Under the pieces are notes generated by a model. The model worked only from the letters and a program-made list of their open reading frames with translations, had not been told where the DNA came from and searched no databases. A stretch of DNA of 40,997 bases from Saccharopolyspora soli (GTDB taxonomy: Bacteria > Actinomycetota > Actinomycetes > Mycobacteriales > Pseudonocardiaceae): contig NZ_JALBWV010000071.1 of NCBI RefSeq assembly GCF_022678645.1, positions 1 to 40,997 on the forward strand, written 5' to 3'. Numbering within the stretch: the first letter of the stretch is position 1; each line of letters begins with the position of its first letter. Below are positions 32,567-40,990 of this stretch, piece after piece. Position numbers and translations under genes: made by a program.

Positions 32567-33988
32567 CACCGTTCCTTCCTGGTGTGTTCCGGGATGAGGA
32601 GGCAGGAGGCGAGGCCGAGCAGGCCGACGACGGCCAGGATCGCGAACGCGGTCGTGTAACCGGTTTCGCTCGGGAAGCCGCCTGAGGAGTGTGCGGACAG
32701 TACGGTCGCGATCACCGCGGCGCCCAGCGCGCCACCGATCGTGCGGATGTTGGCGTTCATCCCAGTGCTGACCCCGGTGTGCCGGTGGGGAACCGCGTGC
32801 ACGACCACCGCAGACAGTGCGGAGAGGCTGATCCCGAAACCGGCGCCCGTGACGGCGGTCGCGAGTACGACCTGCCAGACCTCGCTGTGGGCGAAGGCGA
32901 GGACGACGAACCCGGCGACGACGGGCAGCGCGCCCAGTACGAGCAGCACCTTCGGTGGCATCCGGGCGGCCAACGGCCCGGCCGCCAGGCCACCGGCGAA
33001 CTGGGAGACCGTCATCGGCAGGAACAGCAGCCCCGCAGTCGTGACGGATTCGCCCAACCCGTAACCGGTTCCAGGCGGCACTTGCAGGAAGGCCGGGATG
33101 AAACCGAAGGCCGAGTACAAGGTCACCCCGAACAGCAGCGAAGTGAGATTCGCCGTCCACACCGGACGAAGCCGGAACACCGCCATGTCGATCAGCGGCG
33201 AGTCCGAGTGGGTCTCGATGAACACCCACAGGACTCCCATCGCCACCGCGGCCGCGAACAGGACGATCGTCACCGGCGACCCCCAGCCCCAGTCCCCGCC
33301 GAGGCTCAGCGGAAGCAGCAGGAGCGCGAGAGTCGCGGCCAGGGCGACTCCGGCCTGCCAGTTCACCCGGGCCTCCGCGTGCGGGACCGAGCGGGGGACG
33401 ACGGTGAGCACGCCGAACCCGACGACACCGTTGGCGATGGCGGGCAGCCAGAACAGCCACGGCACACCCAGCGTGGTGATGATCGGCCCGGTCACCAGGA
33501 TCCCGATGGCGCCGCCCACGGAGCTGATCGCGGCGACCGCGCCGACCGCGGAACCGACGCGCCGAGCCGGAAGCGTGTCCCGGATGATGCCGAGCCAGGG
33601 GCAACGTCGCGCCCCCCACGCCCTGCAGCAGGCGGCCGACGATGAGCAGGGCCAGGTTCGGTGCGAGAGCACACAGGACGCTGCCGATGGCGAGCAGGCC
33701 CATGACCGCGACTAGCACGCGCTGCTTGCCCATGTGGTCGCCGAGCTTGCCGAAGATCGGCGTGAACACCGCACTCGACAGCAGGAACGAGGTCAACAGC
33801 CAGCCGACGCCCACCTGGTCTGTGTGCAGGTAAGCGCGCAGGGCATCGAACGCCGGGCTAACCATGGACTGGACGAGTGCATAGGACACCGACGCGATGG
33901 CCAGGGTCGCCAGGGCGAGCCCGGTGCCTCGCCTACGGGAAAGCTCGACCTCGCCGGTTCTCGAGGGAACCGCAAGAATGGATAGCAC
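32566..33988 (-). pseudogene. DHA2-like MFS transporter with a frameshift
   Basis: The first frame encodes helices 1-4 with LVQSMVSPAFDALRAYL, then motif A FGKLGDHMGKQRVLV and LLIVGRLLQGVGGATLPL. Near 33600 homology jumps to the next frame, continuing LGIIRDTLPARRVG, GAVAAISSVGGAIGILVTGP and about 340 more residues to a normal end (LLIPEHTRKER). Joined, this is a complete 14-helix pump of about 470 residues. A single indel in this GC-rich spot either inactivates the gene or is a sequencing error; the rest is undamaged. Start near GTG 33988 is uncertain. It follows the TetR gene on the same strand and is translationally coupled to the SnoaL-like gene. Confidence 0.75.
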
Positions 33989-34031
33989 GGTCCAATCTTG
34001 TGTCGCCAAAATTAGACCGGCAAGTCCAGAG

Positions 34032-34616
34032 TTAGGTGGTCGTGGACCTCAGCGGTTCAAGTGCGGCGTCGAGCGCGGCCTCGAGGTAATCCAGGCGGCC
34101 GGTTCCGCGGAGCATCATGACACCGCCCTGAACTGCGGCAAGGATGCTGCGGGCGCGTTTGCGGGCGGAGAGTGCCGAGCCCGTGGACGCGGGAACACCC
34201 CGCAGCAGTGCCGCCTCCCATGTGTCGTACATCTCCGTCACGACGGCGGTCGTCTCGGGCGAGGTCTTGCCCAGTTCGGACGTGAGGCTGCCGAGGGGGC
34301 ACAGTTTGCCGAACTCGGCGTAGTGCGCCAGGAGGTTCTTGCGCCAGATCTGCCAGGAGTTCCAGGTGGACAGATCGTCGAGGTACGGCCGCTGCACCTC
34401 GAGCACCTGCGCGGCTTCGTACTCCGCGACGGCCACGAGCACCGCGGTCCGTCCCTCCGGGAAGTAGTGGAACAGCTGGCTCTTGCTCGTGCCGGTCGCG
34501 GCCCGAATGTCCTCCAGTGTGGTCTCCGCTGCGCCGTGCTCCCGGATGAGCAGCGCGGTCGTCTCCACGATCCGGCGCCGGGTCGCGGCCCCTTTCGCTG
34601 TCAGACCTCGGTTCAT
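34032..34616 (-). CDS. TetR/AcrR-family repressor
   Basis: A 194-residue TetR-type regulator. The N-terminal helix-turn-helix (about 9-55) reads RRRIVETTALLIREHGAAET, then TLEDIRAATGTSKSQLFHYF. The C-terminal ligand domain includes KLCPLGSLTSELG, the TetR_C_16-like QacR/LfrR group pattern. ATG 34616 has GATGGGGA upstream. It is divergent from a short reading frame at 34708 across a palindrome (34671-34689), and heads the MFS-SnoaL-epoxide hydrolase set. It most likely represses the pump and the metabolic genes until a ligand binds. Confidence 0.9.
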   Translation of the reverse strand: MNRGLTAKGAATRRRIVETTALLIREHGAAETTLEDIRAATGTSKSQLFHYFPEGRTAVLVAVAEYEAAQVLEVQRPYLDDLSTWNSWQIWRKNLLAHYAEFGKLCPLGSLTSELGKTSPETTAVVTEMYDTWEAALLRGVPASTGSALSARKRARSILAAVQGGVMMLRGTGRLDYLEAALDAALEPLRSTTT

Positions 34617-34670
34617 GTCCCCATCATCCCCCATCGTCGTTTGGTTGTCGGCGATTTGTAGACGTTCCGG

Positions 34671-34689
34671 TGGTGCGCTAGAAGCACCA
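34671..34689. promoter_or_regulatory. Candidate TetR operator
   Basis: TGGTGCGCTAGAAGCACCA has 6-bp perfect arms (TGGTGC/GCACCA) around 7 bases, the usual size of a TetR-family site. It is 55 bp upstream of the repressor start and 19 bp upstream of the divergent GTG at 34708. Confidence 0.5.
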
Positions 34690-34707
34690 TCACGAGGAGG
34701 GACAACG

Positions 34708-34857
34708 GTGAGCGTCGACGTGCGGGCCGAGCCGGAAGAGTCAACGCTGATGGTCGGCCTGCTGCCCCGCGAATCTGCCGACCGATGTGTCACCTGGGAC
34801 TTCGGTCGTCCAGCGCAAGGTTGCCGCAGGAAAGCGTGCTCCCTATCACCAGTTTGA
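34708..34857 (+). pseudogene. Truncated 5' end of a TetR-divergent gene
   Basis: The GTG at 34708 has an excellent GAGGAGGG ribosome binding site 6 bases upstream. It encodes VSVDVRAEPEESTLMVGLLP and then about 29 more residues before a stop. The strong initiation signals and the location behind the TetR operator say a real gene began here. The sequence after about residue 27 loses coding character, and an IS5-like scrap follows, so the gene was cut off. I do not recognise the family from the fragment. Confidence 0.45.
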
Positions 34858-34860
34858 CGG

Positions 34861-34919
34861 GTGACTAATTACTTGCACAAATGCGTAACCATTCCCACAG
34901 GTTACGTATCGCGAGTCAC
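34861..34919. repeat. Nested inverted repeat
   Basis: The outer arms GTGACT (34861-34866) and AGTCAC (34914-34919) enclose inner arms GCGTAACC (34883-34890) and GGTTACGT (34900-34907; 7 bp perfect) around a 9-base loop. The segment is richer in A/T than its surroundings. It sits between the truncated gene and a transposase scrap; a mobile-element end is possible. Confidence 0.4.
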
Positions 34920-34964
34920 CGAAAAAGGGCATTCCGAAAGAGACGAAGAGGAAATCCATGAGAC

Positions 34965-35260
34965 GCCTTGTGTTGTGCCGTCGTCTTTGGCGCGCTGCAG
35001 CGCATCGTGCAGGTCCGGAGCCTGGGCGGGCGAGCACCTCGATGATCTCGTCCAGATAGCGGTAACCGGTCGCCCGGGAGATGCCGCAGTCCCGCGCCAG
35101 CGCGGGCACGTCCCGATCCTCCCGAAACCACCGCAGCCCGAACACCGCCTGCCGAAAACAGGTCAACGCAACCGCGCGCACGACGCTCGGCGTTCAGCAG
35201 CCAGCTGAGGTACTGGGCCAGTGCACGCGGCACGTCCAACATGGCACGATAGGCGATCAC
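34965..35260 (-). pseudogene. IS5-family (HTH-type) transposase N-terminal fragment
   Basis: The minus strand opens MIAYRAMLDVPRALAQYLSW with LLNAERRA. After a frameshift it continues RAVALTCFRQAVFGLRWFRE, then DVPALARDCGISRATGYRYL and DEIIEVLA. This matches the N-terminal helix-turn-helix half of a common actinobacterial IS5-family transposase (DVPxELV, TCFRQAVFALRWFR, GISxATAYRYLDE). The DDE half is gone. Confidence 0.7.
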
Positions 35261-35520
35261 GTGGGGTCCTTCGGTCGAAGATCACTATGGCAAGCGTTCT
35301 TCTACCAAGGACTCCACGCCCGTCTTCACACCGGATCCCATGCCACCACCCAGACCAGCAGCTTCGTGCTCCCCAACCCGATCTTGGTGAGATCACCTCA
35401 CTGAGATCACCTCATTGGCCACACGTGCACTGAGTAGAGTTATCGGGCGTTGATCAGGCAGTAGGCCAGGGAAGTTCCCCTGGATGGTCGGGCTTTCAGT
35501 CGTGCCGGGGAGGTTTCCGG
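35261..35520. other. Gap between the IS5 scrap and the GNAT gene
   Basis: It holds two tandem copies of a 13-mer (35388-35414) and the ribosome binding site of the acetyltransferase (GGGGAGG near 35508). There is no coding sequence. Confidence 0.5.
35388..35414. repeat. Two tandem TGAGATCACCTCA repeats
   Basis: Copies lie at 35388-35400 and 35402-35414, each with TGAG/CTCA inverted ends. A third identical copy lies at 36158-36170 on the other side of the acetyltransferase gene. They could be insertion-element ends or operators. Confidence 0.6.
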
Positions 35521-36069
35521 ATGATCAGCTGGCGTAAACTCACCGAGGAGGACTTTCCGCTGCTGAGGCAGTGGCTGCAGCAGCCGCACGTGGCCCGGTG
35601 GTGGAACCACGAGACCTCAGCCGAGGCGGTGGCACGGGATTTCGGCGCCGCCGCCAGGGGCGAGGAACCCTCGGAGGACCTGCTCGTCTTTTTCGATGGC
35701 CAGCCGGTCGGCCTGGTACAGCGCAGCAGGTACGGCGACTATCCCGAATACCTGGACGAGCTCGCCCCGATCCTCAACGTGCACAGGGAGGCGGTGAGTA
35801 TCGACTACCTGATCGGCGATCCGCAGCGGATCGGTAAGGGACTGGGCACCCGCATGATCCGATCGATCGTCGAGGCCACCTGGGAGGACTTCCCCAACGC
35901 CCCCTCGGTCGTGGTGCCCGTGTCCGCAGCCAATCGGGCTTCCTGGCGAGCGTTGGAGAAGGCGGGTCTGCGCCGAGTCGCCGAGGGCCAGCTGGAGCCG
36001 GACAACCCGATCGACAACCGCGACCACTACGTCTACTTGATTGACCGGCCATCTCCAGGCCGTTACTAG
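35521..36069 (+). CDS. GNAT acetyltransferase, aminoglycoside 6'-acetyltransferase-like
   Basis: A 182-residue GNAT protein. It begins ISWRKLTEEDFPLLRQWLQQ followed by PHVARWWNHE, the pattern of AAC(6')-Ib-like and related RimJ-type enzymes. The acetyl-CoA loop is GKGLGTRMIRSIV (after IDYLIGDPQRI). The C-terminal GNAT part is VVPVSAANRASWRALEKAGL and RRVAEGQLEPDNP. ATG 35521 follows GGGGAGG by 6 bases. Members acetylate aminoglycosides or other amines; whether this one confers resistance cannot be told from sequence. Short repeats flank it on both sides, which hints at movement. Confidence 0.88.
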   Translation: MISWRKLTEEDFPLLRQWLQQPHVARWWNHETSAEAVARDFGAAARGEEPSEDLLVFFDGQPVGLVQRSRYGDYPEYLDELAPILNVHREAVSIDYLIGDPQRIGKGLGTRMIRSIVEATWEDFPNAPSVVVPVSAANRASWRALEKAGLRRVAEGQLEPDNPIDNRDHYVYLIDRPSPGRY

Positions 36070-36157
36070 TTATCGTATTTTAGCGCGATCGTCCCGTACT
36101 GTGGCGGAACGAACACATCGCCACCAGCGGAAACCGTGCAGACCGGCCTGACCTTGC

Positions 36158-36170
36158 TGAGATCACCTCA
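36158..36170. repeat. Third TGAGATCACCTCA copy
   Basis: Identical to the tandem copies at 35388-35414, lying 89 bp after the acetyltransferase stop. Together they bracket the gene (distance about 770 bp). Confidence 0.6.
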
Positions 36171-36204
36171 CTGTTTGCGTCGATTGCGAAAGCGTTTAAT
36201 CGTC

Positions 36205-37056
36205 CTATCTGTATGCGTCTGTCAGGAACTGTCGAATGACGGAGTTGAACAACTCAGGGTTTTCCCAGAAAACCAGGTGGCTGCCGTGCTCGGCCTCGGA
36301 AAAGATCCGCAATCGTGCGTCCGGGATCTGCGACGCGACCCATTCCGCAACGCTAGTGGCGAAGAAGCTGGCCTCACCTCCGATGACCAGCGTCGGGACC
36401 GTGATCCTCGGCAATACGTCGCGCCAGTCGTTGCCGTAGTGGTCGAGGTACAGCGTCGCGGCGTGTTCAGGGGGCAAGAGCGCGTTCTGGTCACTTATCC
36501 ACGCCAGGTCCTCGCCGCTCAACGACGGGCCGTGCATCATGTCGAGAGTGGGTTTCCATGCGGTGGCCGGGTTCGGGCCTCGCAGACCGGCCACGATGCC
36601 GGTGGCCATTTCGTGGGTAAAAATGGCGCCGAGTTCCTCCGCGCGACCCGGGGGTGCCAACTCGGCCGCCGCGATCGCTGCCTGGTCCACCAACACGAGC
36701 CGACTGATCCGCTCACTACCGAAGAGATCCCAGTAGGACCAGATGACGGTGCAGCCAAGCGAGTGGCCCACCAGAGTCACCTCGCTCAGGTCCAGTGCCT
36801 CGAGCAGATCTCGTAGATCGGCGGCGAGACGGGAAACGCGGTACCCGTGGCTCGGCTTGTCCGAGTTGCCATGCCCGCGCAAGTCCATCGCGATTACCCG
36901 GTAATCATGACTGAGCTCATCGATCTGCTTACCGAACTCCGCAGCGCTCTGCGAAAAGCCGGGAATCATCACCAGTACGGCCCCGCTGCCGGCCATGGTG
37001 TAACGAATGCGTACTCCATCATTGGTCGCGATGTCGCCGTTGAACTGCCCAGTCAT
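36205..37056 (-). CDS. Alpha/beta hydrolase
   Basis: A 283-residue alpha/beta hydrolase. Ser99 lies in the nucleophile elbow VGHSLGC, MDLRGHGNSDKP precedes it, and His lies in SEAEHGSHLVFWE near the C-terminus. The acid position in VIGGEASFF is unusual (Glu/Ser rather than Asp). ATG 37056 has GGGAGAAG upstream, so the frame continuing further upstream is not part of the protein. It stands alone, with remnants on its 5' side. Esterase, C-C hydrolase or dehalogenase activity cannot be distinguished. Confidence 0.88.
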   Translation of the reverse strand: MTGQFNGDIATNDGVRIRYTMAGSGAVLVMIPGFSQSAAEFGKQIDELSHDYRVIAMDLRGHGNSDKPSHGYRVSRLAADLRDLLEALDLSEVTLVGHSLGCTVIWSYWDLFGSERISRLVLVDQAAIAAAELAPPGRAEELGAIFTHEMATGIVAGLRGPNPATAWKPTLDMMHGPSLSGEDLAWISDQNALLPPEHAATLYLDHYGNDWRDVLPRITVPTLVIGGEASFFATSVAEWVASQIPDARLRIFSEAEHGSHLVFWENPELFNSVIRQFLTDAYR

Positions 37057-37815
37057 GTCTTCTCCCGCCTCTCTGCTTGCGGCAATGCGCAAGTGCCCCT
37101 GCCCGGTCCCGAAGGGAGAGCTGACCCCAGTGGCGTCACCCAAGGCGGCAGGCAGACAGGTCACTCCGGCAACGACCGAAAGGGCAACGGCTACCAGCAT
37201 CGGCCATTGACGGCCGAGTTCAGATCCCGCAGCGGCGGACGACGACGGCGAACTACGCCGCACCGAAGACGACGTGACGGGGCGAAGTACACGCGGTCCA
37301 TCACCTCCGCGATGTCCACGAGCTTGTCGACGACCAGGTCCGGCAGGGCCTGGCTGACGCGCGCTCGATTCACGCGGAATCCTGTCGTGCTCGGGGCCGG
37401 TCAGGGGCACCCACTCATCGAACCGAGCACGCGTTGATGGAGTGTTGACGTTGGTTCAACGGGCCCGGGCGCCGCGCGCGGCGGGTGATCCTCAGCACGT
37501 TGCCCAGCATGCCGTCGCGGTGCGCGCGCTTTCGACCCTGTGAGAGCCCCAAGGGCAGGATGCTCGACCGATCCTGCCGAGACGAAGCGCCCGCACGGTG
37601 TCGGAACGCACTTCGCGCGCCGGAATGCCGTTCTCTTTGCCCGGTTGAATGAAGCGGTCCCCGCTGCGACGCTCAGTCCGGAGTTGGTCACATGCAACCG
37701 CTGGACCGCGGCCGTCCGCGATCCAGCGGTAGCGCAGGGCAATTCCCCACATCAACATGGGTTCACTGTCCTGGCCGAATTTGCAAATGATCCTCAGTGC
37801 GTGCTCAGCAGGGTT
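37057..37815 (-). other. Degraded stretch with possible transporter and flavoprotein scraps
   Basis: The minus-strand frame upstream of the hydrolase contains LVAVALSVVAGVTCLPAALG, resembling the last helix of an MFS transporter. Further up, QALPDLVVDKLVDIAEVMDR followed by VYFAP resembles the C-terminal half of FAD-dependent monooxygenases. Neither has an intact start or catalytic core. Both assignments are weak, and no intact gene is seen here. Confidence 0.3.
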
Positions 37816-38060
37816 ACGAGGTCAGGTGCGATGCGCTGTTCGACAGGCCCGGGACTGGTTGGCCTTCAGCTGCGAGGTTGTGGGTGACGACGCAAGCGAG
37901 GCTACGTGCTTGGAGGGTGAGTCCCAGGTCCATGGCTTGGACCGGATTGCCGTTGGCGGCGGTGAGGTTGATCATCCGGCCATGGTCGAGGTGGACGAGC
38001 TCGCGCCCGTCGGTGAGGCGGATTCCTGACCGGCGGCCCGGCTCTGCGTACTCGGTAACG
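37816..38060 (-). pseudogene. S-adenosylhomocysteinase-like C-terminal fragment
   Basis: The minus strand reads YAEPGRRSGIRLTDGRELVH, then LDHGRMINLTAANGNPVQAM and DLGLTLQARSLACV, matching the extreme C-terminal region of S-adenosylhomocysteinase-like proteins (GRxVNLxAAEGxPxxVMDxxFxxQ). All catalytic and NAD-binding parts are missing. It lies upstream of the AraC gene in the opposite orientation. Confidence 0.6.
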
Positions 38061-38196
38061 GACACGACCGCACTTGCCGCCCACCATCGTCGCCCGCACG
38101 CCGCCGGTGCGGGTGACGCCAGGCATGGCCAATCTGCCGTTGCGGCCACCGGTGACGTTCGCCGAACTGCGGCCACCCTCGGAGTATCGTGAGTTC

Positions 38197-39228
38197 ATGG
38201 TCTTGAGCGAGGACAGCGCCACATCAGCCGCTGTCGTCACGCCACCCGAACAGGCTTCGGCAAGATGGTCGACCCAGGGGATCAGGCCGCAGGACGCGTT
38301 CGCCGTGTGGCGGGAGATGATCAGCAGCACATTCGTCCCGCTCGCCGCCACACCGCCGCGCAGGGATGCGTTCCGCGCCAGTATCGATCACTCCGGTGGA
38401 CCCGACCTGCAGCTGTCAACGGTGCGGGCCGACGCCCACCAGATCAGGCGCACCAACGAGCTCATCGACCGCGCAGACGACGCCTACCTGATGGCGACCG
38501 TCCAGGTGACTGGGCGGAGCAGGGTGGAGCAGGATGGCCGGGAGATCGAACTCGTTCCGGGGTCGATGGTCTTCTGTGACAGTACGCGCCCGTTCGGCTT
38601 CACCTTCGCCGATCCGTTCGAGCAACTGGTTGTCCAGATGCCCAGGACCGTGCTCCAGGCACGCAGCGGTCTGAGCGACCGAGCCACGCAGCGGGCGACG
38701 GCCGTGCGACTGGACCCGACCGGCCCGATATCGGTGATCACCGGGTTCATGTCGTCCCTGGCCTCGGCCTCGCTGCGGGACCCGGACAATGCAGCCGTCC
38801 TTGGCCAACACGCCTTGGGACTGATCGGCGCGGCGCTCGCGATGGCCGGCGGCGACGGACCATCCGAGCCGGACGCCCACGAGCTGGCGCGGGCGCGGGT
38901 GCTGGAGTACCTGCGCGCCAACTTCGTGGATCCGCGACTCGATGCCGACTCCGTCGCACATGCCTGCCACATGTCGCGCCGTTCACTGTTCCGGCTGTTC
39001 GCCGACGCACCGCTCTCACTCGCCGACGAACTGCGCCGGATCCGGGTGGACCACGCCTGCCAGCTGGTGCGGGCGCGGCCGGCGCTGCCCGTGGCCGATG
39101 TCGCCGCGGCCTCGGGTTTCGCCAGCGAGACCCAGCTCTATCGGGCGTTCCGCACCGTGCTTGGCATGACTCTCACCGCATACAGGGCCGGTCTCAGTCC
39201 CCGGCCGATGGCCGACAGGCGCCAGTAA
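38197..39228 (+). CDS. AraC-family transcriptional regulator
   Basis: A 343-residue regulator. The N-terminal part (about 30-215) is an AraC_binding_2/cupin-like domain (YLMATVQVTGRSRVEQDGRE, SMVFCDSTRPFGFTF). The C-terminal double helix-turn-helix starts near residue 245: VLEYLRANFVDPRLDADSVA, then MSRRSLFRLFADAP and the closing AAASGFASETQLYRAFRTVL. The ATG at 38197 has GGAG about 12 bases upstream; ATG 38125 is possible but adds a low-complexity leader. It converges on the flavin monooxygenase gene and is its likely regulator. Such N-terminal domains (FeaR/NahR-like group) often sense aromatic compounds. Confidence 0.9.
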   Translation: MVLSEDSATSAAVVTPPEQASARWSTQGIRPQDAFAVWREMISSTFVPLAATPPRRDAFRASIDHSGGPDLQLSTVRADAHQIRRTNELIDRADDAYLMATVQVTGRSRVEQDGREIELVPGSMVFCDSTRPFGFTFADPFEQLVVQMPRTVLQARSGLSDRATQRATAVRLDPTGPISVITGFMSSLASASLRDPDNAAVLGQHALGLIGAALAMAGGDGPSEPDAHELARARVLEYLRANFVDPRLDADSVAHACHMSRRSLFRLFADAPLSLADELRRIRVDHACQLVRARPALPVADVAAASGFASETQLYRAFRTVLGMTLTAYRAGLSPRPMADRRQ

Positions 39229-39295
39229 CACGCATGTGGGTCTTTCGCTCGGCGGAGAAGCGGCGTCAGGGTGAGCGGCCGGGAGCCGAACCCGG

Positions 39296-40510
39296 TCACA
39301 CGAGGGGCGTGACCCCTTCGCCCAGCCCGAGCAGTGCGCGGCCGTAGACCTGCGCACCGATCGCCGGGTTGGCCACGGCATGTCTGCTGGCGACCTCGCT
39401 GTCACGCCAGATGCGCTGCAGCGGGCTGGATTCGGCGAACCCGGCCGAACCGTGCACGGAGACCAGCTCCCGGATCGCCTCGCGTGCGTTCACAATCGCC
39501 TGGGCGACGTCCATCCGGCAGCGCGCACGAGTGCGACGGTCCGGGAAGACGCCGAGCCGCCCGGCCTCGTCGATCTCGGCAACCGCCCGGAACGTGAGCA
39601 GTTCCGCGGTGTCGATCAGCGTCGCCGCCTTCGCCACCGCGAGTTGAACGGCCGGCGAGTCGACCTGAGTGGTGTATTCGGTGTAGGCGATCCCGCGCCG
39701 GGAAGCCTGTTCCAGGACGAATTCAAGCGCCGCCCGTGCGAGTCCGAGCTGCGGACCCACCAGATCGGTCATCGCGGCGACCACGAACGGGACGCGGTAG
39801 AGCTCTTCGCCGGAGTAGGGGCTGTCGTTCCCGCCCGTCTGCAGCCTCCGCAGCGAGATGAACCGGTGCGGCGGGACGACGACCTGGTCCGCAACCACAG
39901 TGTTGGAGCCACTCCCCCGCATCCCCGCGACGAACCAGGTGTCCTCGATCGTCACCTCGGCCGCGGGCACGAGCACCAGCCCGTGGTCGACAGAATTCCC
40001 GTCGACGTCCACGACCGGGACACCGAGGTACAGCCAGTGGGCATGCAGGCAGCCCGTGCAGTACGACCACCGCCCGGAGACTGTCAAGCCATCAGGGCCG
40101 GCCGTTGCCGTACCGGTCGGGGCCAGCACCCCGGCAACCCGGGCCTCGGAGTCCTCGCCCCACACGTCCTTCTGCACTTGCTCGTTCCACATCCCGATGA
40201 ACCAGGTCCCGCCCGTGAGCAGGCTCGTCGTCCACCCCGTCGACCCGCAGCCGTGGGCCAGCTCCCGGATCACCTCGATCTTGGTCCGGAAGTCGGCCTG
40301 GAACCCGCCGAACCGCTTCGGCTGGGTAAGCCGGAACAATCCAGCGGCTTCGATCGCCGCGACGTTCTCCTCAGCCAGGCGCCGCCCGTCCTCGGTGCGC
40401 TCGGCGTTGCGCCGCAACGTCGGACCAAGATCTGCAGCACGCGCGACCAGGTCCGCTCGCTGCTTGCGCCCCGTCTCACCTGTGCTCGGCCGGTCGAGTA
40501 CGACTGCCAT
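39296..40510 (-). CDS. Flavin-dependent monooxygenase of the acyl-CoA dehydrogenase fold (HsaA/HpaH-like)
   Basis: A 404-residue protein with the acyl-CoA dehydrogenase fold, in the group-D flavin monooxygenase branch. It begins RADLVARAADLGPTLRRNAE with LFRLTQPKRFGGFQ, contains GSTGWTTSLLTGGTWFIG, the middle beta domain (TVSGRWSYCTGCLHAHWLYL) and a C-terminal ARCRMDVAQAIVNAREAIRE with SAGFAESSPLQRIWRDSE. Members hydroxylate phenolic or steroid rings using reduced flavin from a separate reductase; none is seen nearby. ATG 40510 has GAGGAG upstream. It converges on the AraC gene. Substrate unknown. Confidence 0.9.
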   Translation of the reverse strand: MAVVLDRPSTGETGRKQRADLVARAADLGPTLRRNAERTEDGRRLAEENVAAIEAAGLFRLTQPKRFGGFQADFRTKIEVIRELAHGCGSTGWTTSLLTGGTWFIGMWNEQVQKDVWGEDSEARVAGVLAPTGTATAGPDGLTVSGRWSYCTGCLHAHWLYLGVPVVDVDGNSVDHGLVLVPAAEVTIEDTWFVAGMRGSGSNTVVADQVVVPPHRFISLRRLQTGGNDSPYSGEELYRVPFVVAAMTDLVGPQLGLARAALEFVLEQASRRGIAYTEYTTQVDSPAVQLAVAKAATLIDTAELLTFRAVAEIDEAGRLGVFPDRRTRARCRMDVAQAIVNAREAIRELVSVHGSAGFAESSPLQRIWRDSEVASRHAVANPAIGAQVYGRALLGLGEGVTPLV

Positions 40511-40849
40511 CTCTCCTCGATTCCCTCCACACGTTTCGGCACATTCACCACGAGCGCAGGCCCAACGGATCAGCCCGTCCTCCGACACCTGCACTCGTGC
40601 TCCACAAGGCTGCAAGCATCCGCACCAGCGCCACCACACAGGAAGTGCCGCCTGATTGACGACGAGTGCCACTCAAAACCGCCTCAACAACCGCCCACGC
40701 AAATGCCTCGAGCATGGACCCCACAAGCTCGTCAGGGCAGTGCGGATCCCGGCACATCAGGGCGTATGTCGCACTACGCCGGATCCGCTCACCGCGGAGC
40801 CCACCGAGAAGATCGAGGCGCAGGTCGACCACGGAGGGATGTTCAGAAC
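40511..40849. other. Stretch without a recognisable gene
   Basis: Open frames on both strands (for example minus 40545-40982) are Arg/Gly-rich without signatures. It probably holds the monooxygenase promoter and IS-derived DNA. Confidence 0.4.
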
Positions 40850-40899
40850 CTCGTCGTGCCGCCCGACCCGGCCCACCATGACACCCTCCCGGCACAGCC

Positions 40900-40990
40900 G
40901 CTCGACCATCCGCTTCGCCTCCATGTCTCTCGACACACCAAGCTTGGCGGCCACCGCCGTGTTCGACCCGCCTTCTGCGCACGTCAACAC
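40900..40990 (-). pseudogene. IS630-like transposase N-terminal fragment at the window edge
   Basis: The minus strand reads LTCAEGGSNTAVAAKLGVSR followed by DM, the helix-turn-helix at the start of many actinobacterial IS630-like transposases. After SRDM the frame degenerates. The start lies beyond or at the window edge, so it may extend to the right, but the left (C-terminal) part is lost. It is a different IS630 type from the scraps at 13.7 and 28.4 kb. Confidence 0.55.
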
